DNA from: Actinoallomurus bryophytorum
GTDB lineage: Bacteria > Actinomycetota > Actinomycetes > Streptosporangiales > Streptosporangiaceae
DNA: 64,000 nucleotides
Reading direction: 5' to 3'
Assembly (NCBI RefSeq): GCF_006716425.1
Contig: NZ_VFOZ01000001.1
Span: forward strand, 7,583,237-7,647,236
The notes under the pieces are model-generated. The model saw only the letters and a list, made by a program, of their open reading frames with translations. It did not search any database and was not told the origin of the DNA. Made by a program: the position numbers and the translations under genes. Positions 50,772 through 58,791 of this stretch are shown here, piece by piece; positions within the stretch are counted from its first letter, which is position 1, and every line of letters begins with the position of its first letter.

Positions 50772-53051
50772 TCAGCGGCGGCCGACCAGGAGGACGACCG
50801 CGAGTGTGGCGGCGAGCGGCAGCGCCGGCGCGGCCGGCCGGGCCCAGGTGAGCAGCACCGCGTCCAGCCCGGCCCCGGCGAGCGCGGCCGCCAGCACGGC
50901 GAAGCGGCGGCGCATGGTCGAGGGCACGCCACTGGTGGCGAGTTCCGTGGTCAGGGCCGTGAGCGTGCCGGTGAGGTAGGTGGTGGCGGCCCCGGCGAGG
51001 GGGAGCGTGTTCACCCCGGCGCTCTGCACTCCCATGGCGAACGCGGACGGGACGAGCAGGAGGATCTGGGCCGTCCCGTCCGGGTGTCCACCGGTACCGA
51101 GCCACCCGACGAGCACGAGCGCCTGCGCGAACGGCACGAGCACGAGCACCCGGTGTACGCGGCCGGTCCACTGTTCGCCGTCGCTCCCGCTCTCGCGCGG
51201 AGCCATGGGGCCGCGCCATCCGAAGCGACCGCCCGTCCCACGCCGCCCGCGCGCAGGTGAGAGCCGGTTCTCGGCGTGGCCACGGCGCGCTCGGGCGAGA
51301 TGTGCCCACCGGAGAAGCCCACGTTGCGTGCCCACGGGACGGAGGGACCGCCCACGCCGACGTGTGCCGACCGGGCGGATGGGCAGTGAGCGCCGACGTG
51401 TGCCGACCGGGCGGATGGGCAGTGAGCGCCGACGTGTGCCGACCGGGCGGATGGGCAGTGGGCGCCGACGTGTGCCGACCGGGCGGATGGGCCGTGGGCC
51501 GCGACGCGTGTCCACCGGACGGATGGGCCACGGGCGGCCGGGCAGTCCACGGCGCGTTCGTGCGGCCCGCGCCCACCGCGATTGGTGCCGTGCCCGCGCG
51601 GGCCGGCGGAGACGAGGCAGGCCCCGGCGCGTAGGGGCGGCGCGTGTCCACCCGCGGGATCCACGCCGTGCCCGCGCGGTCCGCCCAGACCACGCACGGC
51701 GGGGCATCTTGCGGCGTGAGGGGGCGGCCTGTGAGTCCCGGCGCAGACTGGTGGGCGGGCCGGGCCTGGCGCGGCGGGGCAGTCCGCGGCGTGCGGGCCC
51801 GGGGCGGCCGGCATGCCTGCGGCGTGCGGGTGCGGGGCGTCCTCGCCGGGGGAGTCGGCGGCGCAGGCCGGCCGAACCGGGCTGCAGGCTACGGCGCGAG
51901 TGTGCAGGACGACCGAGGTGTCTGCGGCGTGCGGTGGCCTGTGCTCCCCGGCGCAGACCGGTAGGCGGGCCGGGGCTGGTGCGGCGGGGCAGTCCGCGGC
52001 GCACGGGGCCGGGGCGACCGGGGTACCTGCGGCGTGCGGGTGCGGGGCGTGCTCGCCGGGGGAGTCGGCGGCGCAGACCGGTGGGCGGGCCGGGCCGCCG
52101 GGTGCGGGCCCGTGCGGGTGCAGGACGGCCGAGGTACTTGCGGCGTGCGGAGGTGGGGTGTGGTTTCTGGGGGATGCGGCGCTGGCGTCGGCCGGCGCGC
52201 GGGCCGGGCAGTCCGCCGCGCGCCGGTCCGAGGCGGCCGGGATATCTGCGGCGTGCGGAGGCGGGGTCTGCTCGCCGCGGGGTACGGCGCCCGCGCAGGC
52301 CGTCGCGCGGTCCGCGGCGCGTGGGTTCGGGACGACCGGGATATCCGTCGCGTGCGGGGACCGGGCGTGGTCGCTGGGAGGTGCGGCGGCGCAGGCCGCC
52401 TGGCAGGCCGCGCCGGGTACGGCGTGCGGGTCCAGGGCCATCGGGATATCTGCGGCCTGCGGTGGGTTGCGCGTGCCGGAGGAGGCGCCACCGGCGCATG
52501 CCGCCGCGCAGGCCAAGCCGCGTGTGGTGCGTGGCTCCAGGGCGGCCGGGATATCTGCGGCCTGCGGTGGGTTGCGCTCGCCGGAGGAGGCGCCACCGAC
52601 GCATGCCAACGCGCAGGCCAAGCCGCGTGTGGTGCGTGGCTCCAGGGCGGCCGAGGTACCGGCGGCGTGGGGAGCTGGGAGGTGTCCGCCGGAACGGGCC
52701 GGGAGCCGTACTCCCGGGAGGCCCGCCCCCGCGCCCGGCCGGGGAATGCCCGGCGGCGGTGTGGCGGAACCAGGTGGTGGCACCTAACACGCCCGCGACA
52801 TACGCCGCGATGGCGAAGGCGGCCGAGAGCGCCGGATCGGGCCGGGCGTGAACGACGGCGACGCCGAGCAGGACGAGGTTCCCCGTCATCACACTCGCGA
52901 AGACCGCGCCGAGCCCGACGAAACTGAAGGCGTCCACTGCCCCCGAACCCAGCGCCAGCAGAATGACGGCGGCGGTGAGCCTCCCCGCCCGCGGCACCTG
53001 CGGTGGGGCCGCGGTGCCGCCCCCCGACACCTGCGCTTGCCGCTCGGCCAT
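50772..53051 (-). CDS. DUF1275 (YoaK-like) membrane protein split by a large Arg/Pro-rich repeat insert
   Basis: 759 residues from ATG 53051 (MAERQAQVSGGG). DUF1275 proteins are normally about 220 residues with six helices. Here residues 1-98 hold the N-terminal half (GSGAVDAFSFVGLGAVFASV, MTGNLVLLGVAVVHA). Residues 628-759 hold the C-terminal half (SAFAMGVQSAGVNTLPLAGA, TYLTGTLTALTTELA). Between them, about residues 100-625 are very basic repeats: units of about 35 residues built around RRYPGRP, then five 12-residue units (LPIRPVGTRRRS). All repeat periods are multiples of three bases, so the frame is kept. Function of the core family is uncertain; the insert is unexplained. Confidence 0.7.
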   Translation of the reverse strand: MAERQAQVSGGGTAAPPQVPRAGRLTAAVILLALGSGAVDAFSFVGLGAVFASVMTGNLVLLGVAVVHARPDPALSAAFAIAAYVAGVLGATTWFRHTAAGHSPAGRGGGPPGSTAPGPFRRTPPSSPRRRYLGRPGATHHTRLGLRVGMRRWRLLRRAQPTAGRRYPGRPGATHHTRLGLRGGMRRWRLLRHAQPTAGRRYPDGPGPARRTRRGLPGGLRRRTSQRPRPVPARDGYPGRPEPTRRGPRDGLRGRRTPRRADPASARRRYPGRLGPARGGLPGPRAGRRQRRIPQKPHPTSARRKYLGRPAPARARTRRPGPPTGLRRRLPRRARPAPARRRYPGRPGPVRRGLPRRTSPGPPTGLRRGAQATARRRHLGRPAHSRRSLQPGSAGLRRRLPRRGRPAPARRRHAGRPGPARRGLPRRARPGPPTSLRRDSQAAPSRRKMPRRAWSGRTARARRGSRGWTRAAPTRRGLPRLRRPARARHQSRWARAARTRRGLPGRPWPIRPVDTRRGPRPIRPVGTRRRPLPIRPVGTRRRSLPIRPVGTRRRSLPIRPVGTRRRGRSLRPVGTQRGLLRWAHLARARRGHAENRLSPARGRRGTGGRFGWRGPMAPRESGSDGEQWTGRVHRVLVLVPFAQALVLVGWLGTGGHPDGTAQILLLVPSAFAMGVQSAGVNTLPLAGAATTYLTGTLTALTTELATSGVPSTMRRRFAVLAAALAGAGLDAVLLTWARPAAPALPLAATLAVVLLVGRR
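51361..51540. repeat. 36-bp tandem repeats within the DUF1275 gene
   Basis: CGTGTGCC starts units at 51361, 51397, 51433 and 51469, with a degenerate fifth at 51505. The period is exactly 36 bases (12 codons, LPIRPVGTRRRS on the minus strand). Confidence 0.92.
51812..52759. repeat. 99-111-bp degenerate tandem repeats within the DUF1275 gene
   Basis: The anchor (G-A/G-T-A-T-C-TGCGGCGTGCGG and variants) recurs at 51812, 51917, 52022, 52133, 52241, 52340, 52445, 52550 and 52655. Steps are 105, 105, 111, 108, 99, 105, 105 and 105 bases, all divisible by three. The last complete copies (52445 and 52550) are nearly identical, so expansion is recent. Confidence 0.92.
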
Positions 53052-53842
53052 GCCGGCGCCCCCCGACACCTGTACTCGCCGTCGGCCGCTGCGACGCTTC
53101 CGAAGCCCCGGGTCCCGCCATGCCCGCGTCCCCGAACGGCCGCACTCCCCGCCGACCCACGGCGGCGCCCCCTGGACAGCCGTGACCACGGTCGGCCATG
53201 AACGCCGTCCCCTGCCACCTACGACGGCCTTTCCCGTGGGCAATATCCCCGCCCCGTCCCCGAACGACACACAGCCCGCCGACAGACCCGAAGGCCGGCA
53301 GACGCGGATGAGGACGGAACAGCCGCCCGACCACCTGGCCATCGCCGGGGCGTAAGGACCGGGGTGGGGTGGTGGCGGGTGTGTGGTCGATTGGTCGTTG
53401 GCGGGGTGGGGTGGTGGCCGGTGCGCGTTCACCTGGCCGCCATCACGACCGCGTGGTCGTGCTGCTGGGCCAGTCGGCGCTCGGCTTGGCCGTCGGCCTC
53501 CGGGTGCCGCCCGTCGGGCGGAGTTCTGCCAGGGCCTGATCGAGCAGGCCGCGCCGTTCCCGCCGGAGCCCCGCACCGTCGACCGGCCGGAGGCGACCAG
53601 CCGTCCGAACACGCGGGCGTCCTGGTAAATCGACCGTTACATCGCCCTGCTCGCCTCGACGCCCTGTCCATCTCGGGTGGCCGGCCGGCGCTGGCCGATG
53701 GCGGGCGTCCATGCGAGTCGTCCGGGCGGTGGGCCCGTGATGCTCGGCCGCCCTGTCCGTCCGGTGCGACGTCAGGCTCTTCGCCGATCAGGACCCGGCC
53801 TGTACGCGACTACCCGTCCCGGCGGGTATCGGGGTGTGTGGC
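53052..53842. other. Low-information region upstream of the DUF1275 gene
   Basis: The DUF1275 reading frame stays open upstream to 53612, but nothing before 53051 resembles a protein family. Around 53440-53620 the minus strand has pieces such as QAERRLAQQHDHAVVMAAR that look like a decayed gene end, in a frame that is soon lost. No tRNA, IS or clear promoter seen. Confidence 0.35.
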
Positions 53843-54052
53843 TTACGTGGTCTCTTCCTCGACCGGGACGGTTTCGCGGTGGAAGCCTCTACGGGACAGG
53901 AAGTCGGTCAGGGACTCCCGGTGCTCGTCGCAGGCCAGCCAGACCTTGCGCCGGTCAGGGTCGTGGATTTTCGGGTTGTTCCAGCGCAGGGCCCAGCGGG
54001 CGTCGGCTCGGCAGTCCTTGGCCGAACACTGGAGCGGCTCATCGGTGGTCAC
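53843..54052 (-). CDS. Small conserved actinobacterial zinc-ribbon-like protein
   Basis: 69 residues from GTG 54052. CSAKDCRADARWALRWNNPK, RRKVWLACDEHRESLTDFLS and RRGFHRE match a short family common in actinomycetes with four Cys/His ligands (CxxxxC, CxxH), probably binding zinc. It is often found near SURF1-like or ABC transporter genes. Function unknown. Clear coding character contrasts with the poor sequence around it. Confidence 0.75.
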   Translation of the reverse strand: MTTDEPLQCSAKDCRADARWALRWNNPKIHDPDRRKVWLACDEHRESLTDFLSRRGFHRETVPVEEETT

Positions 54053-54948
54053 GGCACCAGTCTGTCCGATCGCCGCACATGTACGGACCGGGCCGTCGCC
54101 GCGCACAACGCCCTCCCGGCCCGCTGGTACGCCGAGCACACCGCACCCCGGAGCGCGAGACCCACGAGCGCCAACGGCAGGACGAGTGAGCGCGGGCGAG
54201 GAAACGCCGGCGGGTCACGGCGGCCTCAGGCGGGGCTGCCAGAGTGTGCCAAATTCGGTGGGCAAGTGCTCTCGACCCATGCAGGGGTGGCAACACGCCA
54301 CGGCTGGTCGACGCCCGGAGGTCCGTCCGAAGGTGACGGTCTGCGGGAGGTACGAGAGGCTGCCGTTGATAAGCCGTGACCCGTGATATACGAATCGACG
54401 CACGCGGGGAATCCGCCGGCACATTAGCGGCACCGGATCCGCACCCCAACTGTCCGGATGTGGCCGCCCTCCCCAAGATCGTGCAGGTCGGGACATACGC
54501 ACCAAGCAGGCCGCCAAGACGCTGAAACCGGAAATACCCCTACAGCCGCGCACGAACGACACCCCGGTCGACCCGTCTTGACAGCCTTGACAAACCCCTG
54601 GCTCCACCGCCAGGCCGACGGCGTAAGCCGAGAAACAGACCCGGCGACCCACCACGCCCGGCCGAGCAGGCAGCCACCCGCGGAGACCGTACCGCAGCCA
54701 ACGAAACCCCTGACCAGGGCCAACACCGGCGAAAATCACGATGACGCCCAAGGACCAAGGTGCGAGACCCCGCGCCCGCAAGCCACCGCCGCGTACTCGA
54801 AGCGCCGGACCCCCGAAACCCCCGCAAAGAACCGACGCACGGCACCCGACCTACTTTCGGCGTGGGCTGAAATGTGCGCACACCGCCGGATGGCGCAGGA
54901 AACATAGCCAGGTGGCGCTCCATATCAACCTAAGGATGGATCCCCCAC
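54053..54948. other. About 0.9 kb without a convincing gene
   Basis: Frames on both strands are open but show no domain, no good ribosome site and no normal codon pattern. The stretch 54370-54900 is richer in A and C than neighbours, as often seen in decayed mobile or plasmid-derived DNA. I could not identify an integrase, attachment site or tRNA. Confidence 0.35.
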
Positions 54949-54962
54949 GTCGTCCGGACGAC
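54949..54962. promoter_or_regulatory. Palindromic operator upstream of the ABC-2 exporter
   Basis: GTCGTCCGGACGAC is a perfect 14-bp palindrome 50 bases before the ATPase start. It has the form of a response-regulator or TetR-type site. No cognate regulator is adjacent. Confidence 0.5.
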
Positions 54963-55012
54963 TAGCGTGATCGTCCTCACGCACCGCCATCAAACGAACT
55001 CAGGACCTGCGA

Positions 55013-55999
55013 ATGATCGAGGCAAAGAACCTCACCAAGCGTTACGGCGACAGAGTCGCCGTTGATGACCTGTCCTTCACGGTCGAACCCGGCAGGGTGA
55101 CCGGCTTCCTCGGCCCGAACGGCGCGGGAAAGTCGACCACGATGCGCCTCATCCTCGGGCTGGACCGCCCCCACCGCGGCGACGCGACGATCGACGGCAA
55201 GCACTACCGTGACCTGCCCCGGCCGCTCCAGACGGTCGGCGCGCTGCTGGAGGCGCGGGCCATCCACACCGGCCGCAGCGCGTACAACCACCTGCTGTGC
55301 CTCGCGCAGACCCAGGGTGTCGGCAAGAAGCGGATCGACGAGGTCATCCGCCTGGTCGGCCTGGACGAGGTGGCCAAGAAGCGCGCCGGCGGGTTCTCGC
55401 TCGGCATGGGACAGCGGCTGGGCATCGCGGTCGCGCTCCTGGGCGACCCCGACGTCCTCATCCTCGACGAGCCGGTCAACGGCCTCGACCCCGAGGGCAT
55501 CGTCTGGATCCGCACGCTGATGAAGCGGCTGGCCGCGGACGGCCGGACCGTCTTCGTGTCGAGCCACCTCATGAACGAGATGGCCGTCACCGCCGACCAT
55601 CTCATCGTCATCGGCAAGGGCAAGCTGATCGCCGACTGCTCCACCGAGGAGTTCATCGAGCGCAGCACGGAAGAGATCGTGGCCGTGCGCAGCCCCGACG
55701 CCGAGCGGCTCGCCGCCGCGATCGGTGAGGACGGCGGCAAGGCCGAGCTGGGCGACGACGGCCTGCTGTCCGTACGGGAGATGGAGGCGGCCCGCATCGG
55801 CGAGCTCGCCGCCGCCGGCGGGCTCGTCCTGCACGAGCTCACGCCGAAGCGCGGGTCACTGGAAGAGGCATTCATGGAGCTGACGCGCGACAGCGTCGAG
55901 TACGGCGGTGGAGGCACGGCACCGGAGGCGCCCCAGGTGGAGCCCGGGACACCCATGCCGGAGATGCCGGCCGCGGAGCCGCAGGAGGACCCCCGATGA
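55013..55999 (+). CDS. ABC transporter ATP-binding protein (ABC-2 type exporter)
   Basis: 328 residues. Walker A GPNGAGKST is at about 36-44, the signature LGMGQRLGIA (with LGMGQ in place of LSGGQ, a frequent variant) near 130, Walker B VLILDEPVNGLDPEG near 153 and the switch His in VFVSSHLMNEM. The C-terminal extension after 230 and the Pro/Glu-rich tail are typical of the DrrA/BcrA-like lineage. ATG 55013; its 3' end overlaps the permease (ATGA). The pair probably exports a lipid-like or antibiotic molecule. Confidence 0.94.
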   Translation: MIEAKNLTKRYGDRVAVDDLSFTVEPGRVTGFLGPNGAGKSTTMRLILGLDRPHRGDATIDGKHYRDLPRPLQTVGALLEARAIHTGRSAYNHLLCLAQTQGVGKKRIDEVIRLVGLDEVAKKRAGGFSLGMGQRLGIAVALLGDPDVLILDEPVNGLDPEGIVWIRTLMKRLAADGRTVFVSSHLMNEMAVTADHLIVIGKGKLIADCSTEEFIERSTEEIVAVRSPDAERLAAAIGEDGGKAELGDDGLLSVREMEAARIGELAAAGGLVLHELTPKRGSLEEAFMELTRDSVEYGGGGTAPEAPQVEPGTPMPEMPAAEPQEDPR

Positions 56000-56823
56000 C
56001 GACGACCACCGCGGACGCCGCCGCCCCCGACATCCGAAAGGCGGGTTTCGGCAGGCTCATGCTCGCCGAGTGGACCAAGATCCGCTCGGTGCGATCGACC
56101 GTCTGGTCCCTCATCCTGCTGATCGTCTTGGATCTGGGCTTCACCGCTCTGCTGACGAGCCTGACCGTTTCGCAGTGGAGCAACGCGGATCGCGGCGACC
56201 GGGCATCGGTCGTGGCCGACCCCGCGAGCACGATTCTGGGCAGTGGGTTCTTTCTCAGTCAGTTGACGGTCTGTGTACTCGGCGTGATGGTCGTCGCCTC
56301 GGAGTACTCCACCGGCATGATCCGGGCCAGTCTCCTGGCGGTGCCGAAGCGGGTGCCGATGCTCGCCGCCAAGTCCGTGGTCTTCGCCGTGCTGATCCTC
56401 GTGCTCGGCACCGCGGTCTCGTTCGCGTCGTTCTTCATCGGCGCCGCGATCCTGCACTCCAAGGCCCCGGTCGCGCTCGGTGACCCCGGCGTCCTGCGCG
56501 CGGTCATCGGCGGCGGGCTGTACCTGGCGATGCTCGGCCTGTTCGCCCTGTCGCTCGGCGCCATCATCCGGCACACCGCGGCGGGCATCACGGGCGTCAT
56601 CGGGTTCGTGCTCGTACTCGCCCCGCTGGCCGCCCTGCTTCCCGGCAAGCTCGGCGACCACATCCACGCGTACCTGCCGTCCGAAGCCGGCCAGCTCATC
56701 GGCCATGCGCGCCAGGGCCCCAACGACCTGCTCACGCCCTGGCAGGGCTACGGGGTCTTCGCCATCTGGACCGCCGCCCTGCTGGTGGTGGCGGGGATAC
56801 TGCTGAAACGCCGCGACGCCTGA
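55996..56823 (+). CDS. ABC-2 type permease
   Basis: 275 residues with about six membrane helices: VWSLILLIVLDLGFTALLTS, LTVCVLGVMVVASEYSTGMI, AKSVVFAVLILVLGTAVSFA, YLAMLGLFALSLGAIIRHTA, ITGVIGFVLVLAPLAALLP and a C-terminal helix before LLKRRDA. ASEYSTGMIRASLLAVPKRV is the conserved loop of this permease family. It overlaps the ATPase gene by four bases and is followed by a strong terminator. Confidence 0.92.
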   Translation: MTTTTADAAAPDIRKAGFGRLMLAEWTKIRSVRSTVWSLILLIVLDLGFTALLTSLTVSQWSNADRGDRASVVADPASTILGSGFFLSQLTVCVLGVMVVASEYSTGMIRASLLAVPKRVPMLAAKSVVFAVLILVLGTAVSFASFFIGAAILHSKAPVALGDPGVLRAVIGGGLYLAMLGLFALSLGAIIRHTAAGITGVIGFVLVLAPLAALLPGKLGDHIHAYLPSEAGQLIGHARQGPNDLLTPWQGYGVFAIWTAALLVVAGILLKRRDA

Positions 56824-56835
56824 GCGACGCGAACC

Positions 56836-56877
56836 AACACTGCGGGCCCGGTCGGCTGACCGGGCCCGCAGTGTTTT
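56836..56877 (+). terminator. Rho-independent terminator of the ABC-2 operon
   Basis: A stem of 17-18 bp (56836-56853 with 56858-56875, core CACTGCGGGCCCGGT / ACCGGGCCCGCAGTG) with a four-base loop GGCT, followed by TTTT. It begins 13 bases after the stop. Confidence 0.9.
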
Positions 56878-56908
56878 CAGCAGGTCAGCGCATCGACCCA
56901 GAAGATGG

Positions 56909-56983
56909 GCGACGCCGGGAGGATACGGGGGCAATCCTCCCGGCGTCGCGTTCATCGGTGTTCCGACGGGGGCCCGGAACACC
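56909..56983. repeat. Two further hairpins after the ABC-2 terminator
   Basis: A perfect 16-bp stem GCGACGCCGGGAGGAT (56909-56924) / ATCCTCCCGGCGTCGC (56934-56949) and a 9-bp stem GGTGTTCCG (56957-56965) / CGGAACACC (56975-56983). They lie downstream of both convergent units (the ABC operon and the DUF3099 gene). Confidence 0.8.
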
Positions 56984-57062
56984 GGCAAGGGCGCCCCGAC
57001 GGGGGACCAGAGCGCCGGTACAAATCGTACACCGAACCCCCCCTGAGTTAGTCAAGACATTG

Positions 57063-57410
57063 TCACGAGCCGATTTGATCCCGAGGCCCGGAAATTGGCT
57101 TTTGGCTCTGGGATTCCGGCTCATACGGCGCAAAACGGGCAGAGCTGTCGGGCTCGCGGCCGCCGTTGGCGAAGATCACTGCAATGTACGGGAGCACCAC
57201 CGCGCCGATCAGCGCCACGATCGCCAGCCACCGCCCGGATCCGTGCAGGGTCACGGCGAACAGGATGCTGAGCAGGAAACACAGGGCGCGGATGCCCATC
57301 GTGATGAGATAGCGCCGCTCGCGATAGCCGATGTCCTCCGACATGGGCCGGTGGGCGTCGGTCAGCGTGTAGACGGCCTCGACGTGGCGCCGCCGGAAGA
57401 TGCGCTTCAC
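57063..57410 (-). CDS. DUF3099 membrane protein
   Basis: 115 residues. VYTLTDAHRPMSEDIGYRER is the family's opening, followed by two hydrophobic segments (IRALCFLLSILFAVTLHGSG, WLAIVALIGAVVLPYIAVIF) and a charged C-terminal tail ending in a Pro/Ser/Gln-rich stretch. DUF3099 is a conserved actinobacterial family of unknown function. Its ATG overlaps the stop of the FMN oxidase (57407-57410), so the two are co-translated. Confidence 0.9.
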   Translation of the reverse strand: MKRIFRRRHVEAVYTLTDAHRPMSEDIGYRERRYLITMGIRALCFLLSILFAVTLHGSGRWLAIVALIGAVVLPYIAVIFANGGREPDSSARFAPYEPESQSQKPISGPRDQIGS

Positions 57411-58468
57411 GTCTCCACGTTATGCCGTGTGTTTTCGAAAGCACACAGGCCCCGGTCGATCCGGGTGACGGAAGTCACCCCCGCCAGTCCCATCGCGTGC
57501 GCGAGGCCCCCGCACAGCTCCGCCAGTCCGTCCGCGACCGCGTCCTCGCCGCCGGTGGCGAGGCACCACAAAGCCGGCCGGCCCACGAACACGGCACGCG
57601 CGCCGAGCGCCAGTGCACGGAGCACGTCCACGCCCGTACGGATGCCGCCGTCGGCGTACACCTCGACGGCGTCGTCGCGTACGGCGCCGGCCACCTCCGG
57701 CAGGGCCTCCGCGGTCGTCACGGCCCCGTCGAGCTGCCGGCCGCCGTGGTTGGACACCCACACCCCGGCCGCCCCGGCGGCGGCGCAGGCGCGCGCGTCG
57801 TCGCCGCGCAGCACCCCCTTCACCACGAGCGGCAGCCCGGAGATCTCCCGCAGCCACGCGATGTCGTCGTAGGTGACGTCGGCGGCCTGCTCGGCCGAGG
57901 CCCGGTCGAAGCCGGGCCCGAGGTTCACGCCGAACATGTCGTCGGGGATCAGGCCCGGGTCGCGGTCGCGCCGCCGCCGTCCGAGGTACGGGGTGTCGCC
58001 GGTGAGCACCAGCGCCGCCGCTCCCGCGTCGGCCGCGCGCCGTACGAGGTCGCGGGTCAGCCCGCGGTCGCGCATCACGTACGCCTGGAACCACCAGGGC
58101 CCCGCCTCGGCCGCCACCTCCTCGATCCGCCGCGAGCTACGTGAGGACATCGTGAACAGCGCACCGGCCCGGCGGGCGCCACGGGCCATGGCCAGCTCTC
58201 CCTCGGGGTGCGCGAGGGTCTGGTAGCCCATCGGGGCCACGCACACCGGAGCGGGCACCTCACGGCCGAGCAGGCGTACGCGTGTGTCGACGGAGGAGAC
58301 GTCGCGGAGCACGTGCGGGCGCAGGGAGACGCGCCGCCACGCCTCGGCGCTGGCGGCGAGAGTGGTCTCATCCCCCGAACCGCCCGCGTAGAAGTCGAAC
58401 ACGGCCGGCTCCAGAGCCCGCCGCGCGCGCTCCTCGAGCCGCGCGTAGTCCGCGTGGCCGGCGAACAC
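57407..58468 (-). CDS. FMN-dependent alpha-hydroxy acid oxidase
   Basis: 353 residues from GTG 58468. FMN and active-site motifs of the glycolate oxidase/lactate dehydrogenase family: FDFYAGGSGDE near 25, VAPMGYQTLAHPEGE near 80, TMSSRSSRRIEE near 107, WWFQAYV (Gln, Tyr), LVVKGVLRGDDA (Lys), VSNHGGRQLDG (catalytic His and Arg) and YADGGIRTG. It oxidises an L-2-hydroxy acid; lactate, glycolate and mandelate are all possible. The Tyr expected near residue 24 is present as FDFYAG. Confidence 0.92.
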   Translation of the reverse strand: MFAGHADYARLEERARRALEPAVFDFYAGGSGDETTLAASAEAWRRVSLRPHVLRDVSSVDTRVRLLGREVPAPVCVAPMGYQTLAHPEGELAMARGARRAGALFTMSSRSSRRIEEVAAEAGPWWFQAYVMRDRGLTRDLVRRAADAGAAALVLTGDTPYLGRRRRDRDPGLIPDDMFGVNLGPGFDRASAEQAADVTYDDIAWLREISGLPLVVKGVLRGDDARACAAAGAAGVWVSNHGGRQLDGAVTTAEALPEVAGAVRDDAVEVYADGGIRTGVDVLRALALGARAVFVGRPALWCLATGGEDAVADGLAELCGGLAHAMGLAGVTSVTRIDRGLCAFENTRHNVET

Positions 58469-58566
58469 GAGCGCTCAGCCCGTACGGGCCCGCGGCGCCG
58501 CATGGCCACGGGGGTCGGCGGGAAGGACGATGATCACCTGCTCATTATCACGGCACAGGAGAAACC

Positions 58567-58779
58567 ATGTCCGAGCGCACCTACCGCGTCACCGAGATCG
58601 TCGGAACCTCGCCCGAGACCGTCGACGCGGCCATCAGGAACGCCGTCCGGCGCGCGAGCGAGACACTGCGCCACCTGGACTGGTTCGAGGTGACCGAGGT
58701 ACGCGGCCAGATCGTGGACGGCGAGGTCGCGCACTACCAGGTGGGTCTCAAGGTCGGCTTCCGCCTCGAGGACTCCTGA
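58567..58779 (+). CDS. Dodecin (flavin-storage protein)
   Basis: 70 residues, the normal length for dodecin. MSERTYRVTEIVGTSPETVD, AAIRNAVRRASETLRHLDWF with the stacking Trp, and VTEVRGQIVDGEVAHYQVGL (Gln) are the family's features. It assembles as a hollow dodecamer that binds FMN or CoA and buffers free flavin. Divergent from the FMN-dependent oxidase 98 bases away, a pairing that makes sense. Confidence 0.95.
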   Translation: MSERTYRVTEIVGTSPETVDAAIRNAVRRASETLRHLDWFEVTEVRGQIVDGEVAHYQVGLKVGFRLEDS

Positions 58780-58791
58780 CCTGGACCCGGT

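Noticed and set aside
51250-52760. The repeat region as a CRISPR array
   Set aside because: Unit length is 99-111 or 36 bases with no alternation of constant repeats and unique spacers, no cas genes, and reading-frame conservation.
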